Assembly: GCF_005503625.1 (NCBI RefSeq)
Contig: NZ_SCMX01000026.1
Coordinates: forward strand, 1 to 64,000
Length of the DNA stretch: 64,000 nt
Source of the DNA: Cupriavidus sp. 2SB
GTDB lineage: Bacteria > Pseudomonadota > Gammaproteobacteria > Burkholderiales > Burkholderiaceae
Direction of reading: 5' to 3'
Of this stretch, positions 16,178-24,089 are shown piece after piece. Numbering within the stretch: position 1 is the stretch's first letter; the number at the start of each line of letters is the position of its first letter. Position numbers and translations under genes: made by a program. The notes beneath the pieces were generated by a model, which saw nothing but the letters and a program-made list of their open reading frames with translations, searched no databases and had not been told where the DNA came from.

Positions 16178-17107
16178 TCAGGCGGCGAGTGCCTGCGCCG
16201 CTTCAATGCGTTGCCAGGCCACACCGGCCAGCGCCACATCCTCAAGGCCGACGCCAACTGACTTGTAAATGACGATGTCGTCGTCGGACTGGCGCACGGT
16301 GCGGGACGCCAGCAGGACTTCGGAAAGCTCGACGATCTTGCTGTCGGGCAGTGCGGACTTATCGGCCAGCACCAGATCACCGGCTTCACGCAGCGACTGC
16401 GGGCGCCACTCCACCACTACGGCGGCGGCGCGCGCCAGCAGCGTGTCGTCGAGTTCGCGCGTCTGCGGCAGGCTCGATCCGATAGCTGCGACGAAAGCGC
16501 CGGGGCGCACCAGATCGCCGGAGAACAACGGCGTGGTGGAGCGCGACGCGGTAACGATGATGTCGGCCGCCGCAGCGGCATCTTCGGGTTTGGCGAACTC
16601 GACGGAGATGCCGCACGCCTTGGCAAGGCGACTGGCGGCGCCGGTATCGGCGTACGGATCGCAGATCAGGATGCGCCGCAGCGGCAGTGCAGCCGACAGT
16701 TGCAGCGCGTGTTGCACGCCCTGCGTGCCGGCGCCGAATAGCGCCAGCGTCTCGGCACCGGGACGGGCCAGTTGTTGCGCAGCCAGCACGGTGCAGGCTG
16801 CGGTGCGCAGCCGCGTGATAGCGCCCGCGTCGAACGAGGCCAGTGGGCGGCCGTCAACCGTCGAAAACAGCAGGATGACAAACGAGAACTGCCCGGCGAT
16901 GGTCGTGTAGATCTTGGCGCCTGCCACTTGCTGCGTGGGGATGACCGCGCCGAGCGTGGAGAGCTTCACGCCGCCCGCCTCTGTCCGGATGCGTTCCTGC
17001 ATGGCGGCGTCGCCCTGGCCAAAGCTGCGGAAGGCTTCGCGCATTGCGCCCTGGGCGTCGGCGGCGGTGACGTGGCGGTCGATCATCGCGTCGGTGATAT
17101 GGAGCAT
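16178..17107 (-). CDS. Ornithine cyclodeaminase/mu-crystallin family enzyme
   Basis: A 309-residue NAD(P)-binding protein of the ornithine cyclodeaminase family, which also includes alanine dehydrogenase, ketimine (pyrroline-carboxylate) reductases and EutC. The nucleotide-binding loop is LFGAGTQGVQH near residue 125. The N-terminal substrate region contains GVKLSTLGAVIP and the family Lys region GAKIYTTIAG. The reaction would be reduction or deamination of an amino or imino acid. It is a single-gene unit with its own GTATAC site and terminator, divergent from the permease operon. Confidence 0.87.
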   Translation of the reverse strand: MLHITDAMIDRHVTAADAQGAMREAFRSFGQGDAAMQERIRTEAGGVKLSTLGAVIPTQQVAGAKIYTTIAGQFSFVILLFSTVDGRPLASFDAGAITRLRTAACTVLAAQQLARPGAETLALFGAGTQGVQHALQLSAALPLRRILICDPYADTGAASRLAKACGISVEFAKPEDAAAAADIIVTASRSTTPLFSGDLVRPGAFVAAIGSSLPQTRELDDTLLARAAAVVVEWRPQSLREAGDLVLADKSALPDSKIVELSEVLLASRTVRQSDDDIVIYKSVGVGLEDVALAGVAWQRIEAAQALAA

Positions 17108-17448
17108 CGTGGGGACGTCCTCGAATGGCGTGGGAACGATTTGGTATACAGTCTACACACGATTCCAGAAAACGCCAGTGGGTTTTTTCACCATGACATC
17201 CTGCGCCGGGCTGGTGCCATGTGCCCGGAAACCGTGCTGTTATGCGGTTCTTCCGGGATATTCGCGCACCCATCGGGGGATTTCCCTAGATCCGTCAGTT
17301 TTTGCTTGTTCCGGGAACCTGTCGGGATATAGTATACAAATTGGTAGCAGACAAAAACGAGCAGGCGGAGAGCCGCTCAGGTTTCGGCTTCAGATTCAGA
17401 ACATTCTTATACCGCCCCCACAAGGGCCTCCATGATCAGGGGAGCCTC
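17108..17448. promoter_or_regulatory. Divergent control region with GTATAC-type sites D and E
   Basis: This 341-bp region separates the ornithine-cyclodeaminase-family gene (minus) from the permease (plus). Site D at 17141-17158 reads TTGGTATACAGTCTACAC; it shares GTATACnnTCTACA with site C. Site E at 17329-17341 reads, on the minus strand, ATTTGTATACTAT, close to the left half of site C. One site lies near each start, as expected if both transcripts belong to one regulon. No gene is seen in it. Confidence 0.55.
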
Positions 17449-18987
17449 ATGCATCAAACCGTAGAGATCGGCCTGGCCCATTGGGTGTATCTGCTAGGCG
17501 TGGCAGTGATCGTCTTGACGATGATCCTGCGAGCCAACGTTGTGGTGCCGTCGATTGTCGGTACCTTCCTCGTCATCCTGGCGATTACCGGTAACCCGGT
17601 CAGTGCGCTCGGGGGCATCTTCTCCGCCAGCCTTGTGGCGGCCAAGGAGTTGTTCAACATCTTCCTGGTCATTGCGTTCATGACCGCGCTACTCAACGCG
17701 TTGAAGACCCTGCGCTCGGATATCCGCATGGTCGAGCCGTTCCGCGTGGTGATGAAGAACGGGCATAGCGCGTACTTCATCCTGGCGGGCATTACCTATG
17801 TGATCTCGCTGTTCTTCTGGCCCACGCCGGCGGTGCCGCTGGTGTCGGCAATTTTGCTGCCAGCCGCTATCGCCGCGGGTTTGCCGCCGCTGGCGGGTGC
17901 CATGGCGATTGCCATCGCTGGGCAGGGCATGGCGCTGTCGTCGGACTATGTGATTGGCGTGGCGCCGGGTATCAGCGCCAAGGCGGCGGGCGCGGCGGTC
18001 AGCGCAGCCGTGGTAGCGGATCGTGCGCTGGTGCTGTCGGTGATTACCGGTGCCATCGCACTGACGCTGGCGTACCTGTCGATGCGGCGCCATATCGTGC
18101 CGGCCAACGGCGCGTTGCTGGATCGCTGGCAAGCGCGCGCATCAGGCAGCGATGCGGCCGTCGAAGCGACCGGCACGTTCGACAAGGCCGAGATTGCACG
18201 CGGCACGTCGCATGAGGAGCCGCTGGTCACCGACGCCAACATCGAAAGCAGTCTGGCCATGGTGGCCAAGCGCCGCGTGAAGTGGTCAAAGTTCTTTGCC
18301 GTGCTGACGCCGATTGCGTTTCTCTGCGTGGTCACGCTGATGGTGCTGCCGAAGATTTCATCCGCAGCCGGTGATCTCAAGGGCGGTGCGGCAGCGGCAT
18401 TGGTGGGCGGCGTGGCGGCGGTGCTGATGATGCTGGCCACGCTGGCCGCCGAGGGCCCGCGCCGGATGCTCGACGTCTGCCCCGAGCACATCACGGACGG
18501 CTTCGTGTTCGCGTTCAAGGCGATGGGTTCGGTGCTGCCGATTGCGGGATTCTTCTTTGTCGGCGCCGGTGAGACCGCCGCGCAGATTCTCGGTGTGGAT
18601 GCCGGCAAGGCGCCCAGCCTGCTGTTCGAATTGATCCAGGCCTACCAGCACATGATTCCGGACAACCACGTGCTGGTGGCGTTCGGTGTGCTGCTCGTCG
18701 GCATGATCACCGGTATCGATGGCTCGGGCTTTGCCGGGTTGCCGCTGACCGGCACGCTGGCCGGGGCGCTGGGTCCGGTGGTGGGATTCGATTCCGCCAC
18801 GCTCGCGGCCGTGGGCCAGATGGGCGCGGTGTGGACCGGTGGCGGCACGCTGATCGCATGGTCGTCGCTGATTGCCGTGGCCGGGTTTGCGCGGGTGCCG
18901 GTGCTCGATGCCGTGCGCGCGCTGCTGCTGCCGGTGCTCGCCGGACTGTTCGTGTCGACGATCTGCGCAATGCTGATCTGGCACTGA
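17449..18987 (+). CDS. Multi-pass permease of unassigned specificity
   Basis: A 512-residue inner-membrane protein with about 12 hydrophobic segments and a long hydrophilic loop near residues 215-285 between the two halves. Re-entrant-like Gly/Ser/Pro-rich stretches occur in both halves (AIAGQGMALSSDYVIGVAPG; ITGIDGSGFAGLPLTG). This layout recalls carboxylate permeases of the ion-transporter superfamily, but I cannot name a family with confidence. A GGGGAGCC ribosome-binding site precedes the ATG at 17449. It starts the plus-strand operon with two ferredoxins, so it probably imports the substrate of the pathway. Confidence 0.8.
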   Translation: MHQTVEIGLAHWVYLLGVAVIVLTMILRANVVVPSIVGTFLVILAITGNPVSALGGIFSASLVAAKELFNIFLVIAFMTALLNALKTLRSDIRMVEPFRVVMKNGHSAYFILAGITYVISLFFWPTPAVPLVSAILLPAAIAAGLPPLAGAMAIAIAGQGMALSSDYVIGVAPGISAKAAGAAVSAAVVADRALVLSVITGAIALTLAYLSMRRHIVPANGALLDRWQARASGSDAAVEATGTFDKAEIARGTSHEEPLVTDANIESSLAMVAKRRVKWSKFFAVLTPIAFLCVVTLMVLPKISSAAGDLKGGAAAALVGGVAAVLMMLATLAAEGPRRMLDVCPEHITDGFVFAFKAMGSVLPIAGFFFVGAGETAAQILGVDAGKAPSLLFELIQAYQHMIPDNHVLVAFGVLLVGMITGIDGSGFAGLPLTGTLAGALGPVVGFDSATLAAVGQMGAVWTGGGTLIAWSSLIAVAGFARVPVLDAVRALLLPVLAGLFVSTICAMLIWH

Positions 18988-19017
18988 TCCCAACTCACTG
19001 AACTCAAGCAGAACGCC

Positions 19018-19371
19018 ATGCCGAAAGTTGTCTTCCACAAGAATGGACAGGTGTACGTGGACGAGGTCAAGCCGGAGACCAACATCGTGGTGCGCGCCGG
19101 CATCAAGCAGTTTCCGTATCCGAACCTGCGCTACGAGTGCGGCATGGGCAAATGCTCCAAGTGCGCGTGCCGCGTGCTGGCGGGCGCCGAGCACCTGCCG
19201 CCGCCGAACTGGAAAGAGAAAAAGCAACTGGGCGAGCGGCTGGAGCAGGGGTTCCGGCTGACCTGCCAGCTCTGGCTCACGCACGATATCGAACTGGAGC
19301 AGCCGGAGCAGCCGGAGCAGGCGGAGTCATCGCCGCAGGTTCAGGTGGCTCTGCCGGCCAGGGCTGTCTGA
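19018..19371 (+). CDS. 2Fe-2S ferredoxin (first of two)
   Basis: A 117-residue plant-type ferredoxin. Three cluster ligands are in YECGMGKCSKCACR (CX4CX2C) and the fourth in RLTCQLWL. The C-terminal tail beyond residue 92 is acidic and Gln-rich (EQPEQPEQAE) and probably disordered. It starts 30 bp behind the permease gene, and the next gene begins one base after its stop. It is a candidate electron donor for the diiron enzyme, fed by the reductase at 12289. Confidence 0.9.
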   Translation: MPKVVFHKNGQVYVDEVKPETNIVVRAGIKQFPYPNLRYECGMGKCSKCACRVLAGAEHLPPPNWKEKKQLGERLEQGFRLTCQLWLTHDIELEQPEQPEQAESSPQVQVALPARAV

Positions 19372-19372
19372 C

Positions 19373-19687
19373 ATGTTCGTGATCCTGACCAGCAAGCCCG
19401 GCCAGTTCCGCACCGAGGCCGTACCCGGCGTGGTGCCCGTGGAAACCTGGGAATACCTGTTCTACGGGCGCCCGAAGGCCACCTTCGTGATCGCGGTGCT
19501 GGAGGACGCGCCGGCTTCCACGAAGGTGCGCGTGATCGACGAGACGGACGGCCCCGACGCCGCGCCCGTGGTCAACCACGTACCCGTCAAATTTCTGGAG
19601 CGCTTCGACACGCTCGACGCTGCCCACGCCGCGCTTCGGCAACTGGCGCACTTTGGCAGCATGGATCTTTCACTGAGGAAACAATGA
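19373..19687 (+). CDS. Unknown small protein between two ferredoxin genes
   Basis: A 104-residue soluble protein I do not recognise (MFVILTSKPGQFRTEAVPG..., ending HFGSMDLSLRKQ). Features seen are an aromatic segment VETWEYLFYGRPKATFVIAV, an acidic middle, and a C-terminal helix DTLDAAHAALRQLAHFG. No cysteines, signal or membrane segment are present. It begins one base after the first ferredoxin and overlaps the second by four bases (ATGA), so it is tightly coupled to both and probably shares their function. Confidence 0.8.
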   Translation: MFVILTSKPGQFRTEAVPGVVPVETWEYLFYGRPKATFVIAVLEDAPASTKVRVIDETDGPDAAPVVNHVPVKFLERFDTLDAAHAALRQLAHFGSMDLSLRKQ

Positions 19688-20034
19688 TGCAGGCGGACAC
19701 CGCAGCGGACACCAAAGCGCCCGTGCAGGCGCGCACCGTCGCTATCACCTTCCTGACCAACGCCGGCAAGACCGTCACCGCGCCAGAGAACAGCAACCTG
19801 CTGCGCGTATCGCTGCGCGAGCAGGGCGGCATCCCGTTCAAATGCGGCGGCGGCATCTGCGGCACGTGCAAGTGCAAGGTCGAGAAAGGGCTGGAACATA
19901 CCGACGCCGTGAAGCCGAAGGAGCGCAAGCACCTGACCGAAGAGGATCTGCAGGCTGGCTATCGGATGGCTTGCCAGACGTTTGTGAAGGGGGATGTGGC
20001 GGTGTCGTGGGAGCCGAGGGTGGGGCCGCGATAG
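19684..20034 (+). CDS. 2Fe-2S ferredoxin (second of two)
   Basis: A 116-residue plant-type ferredoxin with ligands in FKCGGGICGTCKC and a final Cys in RMACQTF. It is more like the ferredoxin domains of oxygenase systems than the first copy. Two adjacent ATG codons (19684 and 19687) could start it; the first overlaps the upstream stop. It ends the permease-ferredoxin operon just before a composite palindromic repeat. Confidence 0.9.
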   Translation: MMQADTAADTKAPVQARTVAITFLTNAGKTVTAPENSNLLRVSLREQGGIPFKCGGGICGTCKCKVEKGLEHTDAVKPKERKHLTEEDLQAGYRMACQTFVKGDVAVSWEPRVGPR

Positions 20035-20054
20035 GTACTAGCTTCTGAGGGTTT

Positions 20055-20181
20055 GCTCCCCTCTCCCGCCTGCGGGAGAGGGGTGGGGGAGAGGGCCAGC
20101 AGTTCAAATTGCCAAACGTTGGCAAGCAGAGCCTCCGGCCCTCTCCCCCAACCCCTCTCCCATTTCATGGGAGAGGGGAGC
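20055..20181. repeat. Composite palindromic repeat, copy 1
   Basis: Two hairpins of the type CCCCTCTCCC-x-GGGAGAGGGG stand at the ends, and an inner GGGGGAGAGGGCC/GGCCCTCTCCCCC pair encloses a less conserved centre with TTGCCAAACGTTGGCAA. The centre phrase CCAGCAGTTCAAATTG is shared with copy 2. It lies between two convergent genes and can act as a strong bidirectional RNA structure. Confidence 0.9.
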
Positions 20182-20202
20182 CAAAACCCTCGGCAGTTTG
20201 AG

Positions 20203-21024
20203 TTACGTCCTCAACCCCACCATCGCCGAGATCTTTTCCGCGGCTTCCTGCAGCGGTGGCAGGAACTGGTCCACCATTTCCTGGGCGCTCGTGCGGTTGG
20301 CCTGGCCACTGATATTGATGGCAGCGATCACCTGGCCGGACCGGTTGCGGATGGGCGCGGCCAGCGATACCAGTCCTTCTTCCAGTTCCTGATCGTTCTG
20401 CGCCCAGCCCCGTGCGCGGATATCGGCGATCAGCGTCTTCAGCCGGGCGGGGTCGGTGACTGTGCGCCGCGTACGCGGTTGCAGGTCCGACGCCTGCAGC
20501 ACGGCATCGAGTTCCTCGGCGTTCAGCCCCGACAGCAGCACGCGACCCATTGACGAGCAATAGGCAGGCAGCCGGCTGCCGATCGACAGGTTGATGGTCA
20601 TGATCTTGCGCGCCGGCACGCGCAGCACGTAGACGATCTCGGTGCCGTCGAGCACGGAGATCGAGCAGCTTTCGTGCACGGATTGCGAGAGCGATTCCAT
20701 GACCGGCTCGGCCAGATTCCAGAACGGCATCGAGGTCAGGTACGCGAAGCCCAGGTCCAGGATCTTGGGCGTGAGGCGGAACAGCCGTCCGTCGTTCCGA
20801 ACGTAGCCCAGGCCCACCAGCGTCAGCAGGATGCGGCGGGCGCCAGCGCGCGTCAGGCCGCTGGCCTGGGCGATCTCGGTCAGGGTCTGCGCCGGATGGC
20901 TGGCATCGAATGCGCGGATCACCGACAGGCCGCGCGCGAACGACTGGACGTAACTGTCGCTGGGCTTCTCGCCGGAGATGGCGGCCGGTGCGTCGGGCAG
21001 TGCGGGATCGGCTGGATTCGCCAT
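20203..21024 (-). CDS. pcaR: IclR-family regulator of the PcaR/PobR type
   Basis: A 273-residue IclR regulator. The N-terminal helix-turn-helix region (SYVQSFARGLSVIRAF, then LTRAGARRILLTLVGLGYV) and the effector domain (ESCSISVLDGTEIVYVLRV; PAYCSSMGRVLLSGL; QELEEGLVSLAAPI) follow the PcaR/PcaU pattern closely. PcaR activates beta-ketoadipate pathway genes with beta-ketoadipate as inducer. The pcaIJF genes lie 29 kb away in this window behind a PcaR-type box. A role in the neighbouring diiron-oxygenase cluster cannot be excluded. Start chosen at MANPADP, where the family N-terminus begins. Confidence 0.75.
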   Translation of the reverse strand: MANPADPALPDAPAAISGEKPSDSYVQSFARGLSVIRAFDASHPAQTLTEIAQASGLTRAGARRILLTLVGLGYVRNDGRLFRLTPKILDLGFAYLTSMPFWNLAEPVMESLSQSVHESCSISVLDGTEIVYVLRVPARKIMTINLSIGSRLPAYCSSMGRVLLSGLNAEELDAVLQASDLQPRTRRTVTDPARLKTLIADIRARGWAQNDQELEEGLVSLAAPIRNRSGQVIAAINISGQANRTSAQEMVDQFLPPLQEAAEKISAMVGLRT

Positions 21025-21123
21025 GTATCGGAAGGACTCGGAAAGGATTCGGGAAGGCCGAAAGGGTAGAGGAAATGTGCGGGCTTTGCCAGTCTGGCGC
21101 CGGGTCGAAGATGTCTGCCGCAT

Positions 21124-21139
21124 AATGTGCGTCCGCACA
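21124..21139. promoter_or_regulatory. Palindrome between the divergent iclR and lysR genes
   Basis: ATGTGCGTCCGCACAT has perfect seven-base arms. The GTGCG/CGCAC half-sites resemble one half of known PcaR boxes, and a further ATGTGCG occurs at about 21075. It is about 100 bp upstream of the iclR-type gene and 60-75 bp upstream of lysR. Confidence 0.5.
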
Positions 21140-21200
21140 TTGCCGCATCCTACGGCAACAGGCGGTCACGACAATAGTGTCTGGCAAGGGAAACGGGTCT

Positions 21201-22112
21201 GTGAACGAGACAATCCAGTGGAACGATTGGGAGGCTTTCTGTTGTGTGGTGGAGCAGGGCACGTTCACGGCGGCTGCCGCGACGCTGGACTGCCCCAAAT
21301 CACGCGTATCGGCGGCGGTGATCCGCCTGGAAACAGCGATCGGCGCCAAGCTGCTGGAGCGCACCACGCGCCGCATGCGGCTCACAGATGCGGGCGGCGC
21401 GGTCTATCGCGACGTGGCGCCGCTATTTGCCCGCCTGCGTGAAATCCGCCAGGAGACGCTGGCACGCGAGGAACGCGTGCAGGGCATGCTCCGCATCGCC
21501 ACGCCTTACGAATTCGGCGCCCAGCAATTGGGCGGCGTCATCTGCCGCACGCTGGCGGCCCACCCGGCGCTCGATATCACCGTGGAAATCGCACAGGGGC
21601 TGGTCGATCCGATCCGCGAGGGCTTTGACATCGCCTTTGTCACGGTGGATGCAGACCTGCCCGACTCCGGCACCATCGCGCGCCGGATCTGGCACGTGGA
21701 GCGCGGCCTGGTGGCGGCGCCGTCGCTGGCGGCCAGCCTGCCCGCCCAGATGGTGCCGGAAGACCTCTCGAACATGCCCACACTGGCCACGCCGGGCGCC
21801 TCGGTCTGGGAATTCTCAAGAAACGGATCGCGCGTGCAGGTGCCGATCCGTCCACGTATGCAGACCTATAACGCCGAATTGCGCATGCAGGCGGCGCTGG
21901 CCGGGCTGGGCATCGCGCGGGTGCCGATGACGGCTGCGGGAACGGAGATTGCGCAGGGCAGGCTGGTGCGGGTGATGCCGGATTACCCGTTGCCGCCGCT
22001 GAGGGTGTTTGCGCTACTGCCCGACCGACGGCTCCAGCCGCGCAAGGTGCGCGCGTTCATGGAAGCCATCGAATCGATGATGGGGGAAGATCTCGACGAC
22101 CTCGGGCAGTAA
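21201..22112 (+). CDS. LysR-family transcriptional regulator
   Basis: A 303-residue LysR regulator. The helix-turn-helix is at residues 5-60 (AFCCVVEQGTFTAAAATLDCPKSRVSAAVIRLE) and the substrate-binding domain follows (MLRIATPYEFG, EGFDIAFVT). It resembles the CrgA-like subgroup. The GTG at 21201 was preferred because an AAGGG ribosome-binding site lies ten bases before it and the helix-turn-helix then begins at the usual distance; another GTG is at 21177. It is divergent from the IclR gene. No dedicated target is next to it. Confidence 0.85.
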   Translation: MNETIQWNDWEAFCCVVEQGTFTAAAATLDCPKSRVSAAVIRLETAIGAKLLERTTRRMRLTDAGGAVYRDVAPLFARLREIRQETLAREERVQGMLRIATPYEFGAQQLGGVICRTLAAHPALDITVEIAQGLVDPIREGFDIAFVTVDADLPDSGTIARRIWHVERGLVAAPSLAASLPAQMVPEDLSNMPTLATPGASVWEFSRNGSRVQVPIRPRMQTYNAELRMQAALAGLGIARVPMTAAGTEIAQGRLVRVMPDYPLPPLRVFALLPDRRLQPRKVRAFMEAIESMMGEDLDDLGQ

Positions 22113-22225
22113 CTTGCGTGTGTGGACCGGGTCTACCGGTCAGGCGTGGCAGGGGCACCACGCCGAACCTGCTGGTGCGCCCGATGGCAGTCGGGGCATG
22201 CAGGTGAGCGCTGGATCAGGAGAGA

Positions 22226-22498
22226 TCAGGCGCCTTCGCTGAAAACGTCGCGCTTCTCGGTCACGCCACGGGCGCCTTCCGAGTACACATCGCGCTTTTC
22301 GGTGACGCTGCGGGCGCCTTCGGTGTACACGTCACGCTTTTCGGTCACGCTGCGGGCGCCGTCGAGGTACGGGTCGATCTTGCGGCCGATGCTGCCGTCG
22401 AGGCGGGCCAGATCGGATACGGATTGCGAAGCTTGGGCGGCAGTGGCAGCGGCCGACAGGCCGATGGCGCAGATCAGGGAGAGAGCGAGGGTCTTCAT
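22226..22498 (-). CDS. Small secreted protein with 14-residue tandem repeats
   Basis: A 90-residue protein with a clean signal peptide (MKTLALSLICAIGLSAAATAAQA). The mature part starts with SQSVSDLARLDGSIGRKIDPYLD and ends with three near-identical units of the form GARSVTEKRDVYTE. Units differ only at S/G, Y/F and T/S. Each unit is rich in Arg, Lys, Glu and Asp. The DNA repeat period is 42 bp. I do not recognise a family; a periplasmic or surface role is inferred from the signal peptide only. Confidence 0.8.
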   Translation of the reverse strand: MKTLALSLICAIGLSAAATAAQASQSVSDLARLDGSIGRKIDPYLDGARSVTEKRDVYTEGARSVTEKRDVYSEGARGVTEKRDVFSEGA

Positions 22499-22696
22499 GG
22501 TTGTGCTGTTCCTACTTATTGGCATGAACGCGGTGGTTCCGCGCTGGCTGTAATGTAGGCTTCGACACCCCCCCGAAAAAGGGTGATTCCTCGACACTCT
22601 GTCCAACTGACCGAACAATACGGGTTAACCCTTGGGGTTCATTCCGTGATACGGTGGCGCCCCGCCACCGGGCGCGCCACGCAGGTTAGTACATGC

Positions 22697-23248
22697 TCAC
22701 ACCACGCCGCGACTGAGCCCGGCGATGACCATCAACAGGATCTGCGCCACCACGAACAGCACCAGCGGCGAGAGATCGAAACCGCCCAGGCGCGGCATCA
22801 CGCGCTGGATCGGGCGCAGCAGCGGCGCGGTCAGATGCCAGATGGGTCCGGCCAGCGGGGATTGCGGATTCACCCACGAGAGCACCGCCATCAGCAGCGT
22901 GACCCACATGACCATGCTGATGGCCCACTTGAGCATGGTCAGCAGGGCCAGCGCGAGGATGGCGGGCAGGAAGGACACCGGATCGGCACCCAGAATCAGC
23001 GTGCGGCAGACCAGGAACGCGACCGCGGTGAGGTAGACCGACACCACGGTAGCCCAGTCGATACCGCCGATGCCAGGCAGGATGCGGCGCAGCGGACGCA
23101 CGATCCAGTCGGTGACCTGGAATACCCCCTGCGATACGGGGTTGCGCGAGGGCAGCCGGGTGAGTTGCATCCACAGGCGCAGCAGCAGTGCCATGCCGAA
23201 GAGGGTAAAGACGGTATCTAGCAGGAACAGGACGATTTCCGTGAACAT
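22697..23248 (-). CDS. YggT family membrane protein
   Basis: A 183-residue integral membrane protein with two YggT units: residues about 5-90 (LLLRLWMQLTRLPSRNPVSQ) and 100-183 (MVMWVTLLMAVLSWVNPQSP; PLLRPIQRVMPRLGGFDLSP). YggT proteins are linked to osmotic tolerance, cell shape or division-site functions in other bacteria, but the molecular role is unsettled. It stands alone. Confidence 0.88.
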   Translation of the reverse strand: MFTEIVLFLLDTVFTLFGMALLLRLWMQLTRLPSRNPVSQGVFQVTDWIVRPLRRILPGIGGIDWATVVSVYLTAVAFLVCRTLILGADPVSFLPAILALALLTMLKWAISMVMWVTLLMAVLSWVNPQSPLAGPIWHLTAPLLRPIQRVMPRLGGFDLSPLVLFVVAQILLMVIAGLSRGVV

Positions 23249-23445
23249 CGGGCGGATTTCCCTTTCAGGCGTGTTGAGGTGTGACTTGGCGACAGGGTGT
23301 CGGCGACCGCACAGATTCTGCCATACCGGCCTGACGGGCTTGCGGCAAAAATACCACCCGTATGCGCGTCAACGCACCGGGCGTAAATTCCGCTGCTCCT
23401 ATAATGGCGCCCGAACCAGTGATCTCCGCGTCCCGTTTAGTGCTT

Positions 23446-23934
23446 ATGTCCCGAAAGCCCGCCGCAAAATCAGCCAGCAAGTCTGCCTCCAGGCCAGCCA
23501 CACCCGAGGTCGCCCTCGGCAAGGAGGATTTCGAAGCCCTGTCCGATTTTCGCTACCAGCTTCGACGCTTCCTGCGGTTTTCCGAAGACGCCGCCCAGGC
23601 CGAAGGCGTGACCGTGCAGCAGTACCTGTTGATGCTGCACATCCGGGGCAGCCGGGAGAAGAACTGGGCGTCGATCGGCGAGCTGGCCGAGCGCCTGCAG
23701 GCCAAGCAGCATGGCGTGGTGGCACTGGTGAATCGCTGCGAGGCAGCCGGGCTGGTGACACGCCGGGTGAATCCCGACGACCGGCGCGTGGTGCAGATCC
23801 ACCTGCTGACCAAGGGCGAGCGCTGCCTGAATCGCCTGGCCACGCTGCATCGTGCGGAACTCGAATCGCTGCGCGGCGCCTTCCGTGTGGCGCGCATCAC
23901 CGCGTTCAACGACGACGAATCCGAACGCGGCTGA
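23446..23934 (+). CDS. MarR-family transcriptional regulator
   Basis: A 162-residue regulator from the ATG at 23446 (in-frame ATGs at 23404 and upstream would lengthen it). The first 25 residues are a low-complexity Lys/Ser/Ala tail. The winged helix is at about residues 70-120 (ASIGELAERLQAKQHGVVALVNRCEAAGLV, then NPDDRRVVQIHL). No operator palindrome or obvious partner gene was found; it is divergent from yggT. Confidence 0.82.
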   Translation: MSRKPAAKSASKSASRPATPEVALGKEDFEALSDFRYQLRRFLRFSEDAAQAEGVTVQQYLLMLHIRGSREKNWASIGELAERLQAKQHGVVALVNRCEAAGLVTRRVNPDDRRVVQIHLLTKGERCLNRLATLHRAELESLRGAFRVARITAFNDDESERG

Positions 23935-24089
23935 CGCTTGACTGCGGAATCCGGCGTAGCGTTACAGCCGGTTACCCAACACAATCTCCGGTGACACCTG
24001 CCTGTGGAGAGCGGCTCTAGACTGCCGCCCAATATCCACATGCCCTCATTCTGCGGGCGATTCTGCGCGCAGGCGCCGGAGCTTCGATC

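Noticed and set aside
22226..22360. 42-bp direct repeats considered as a CRISPR or satellite
   Set aside because: They are contiguous, in frame and encode the 14-residue protein repeat.
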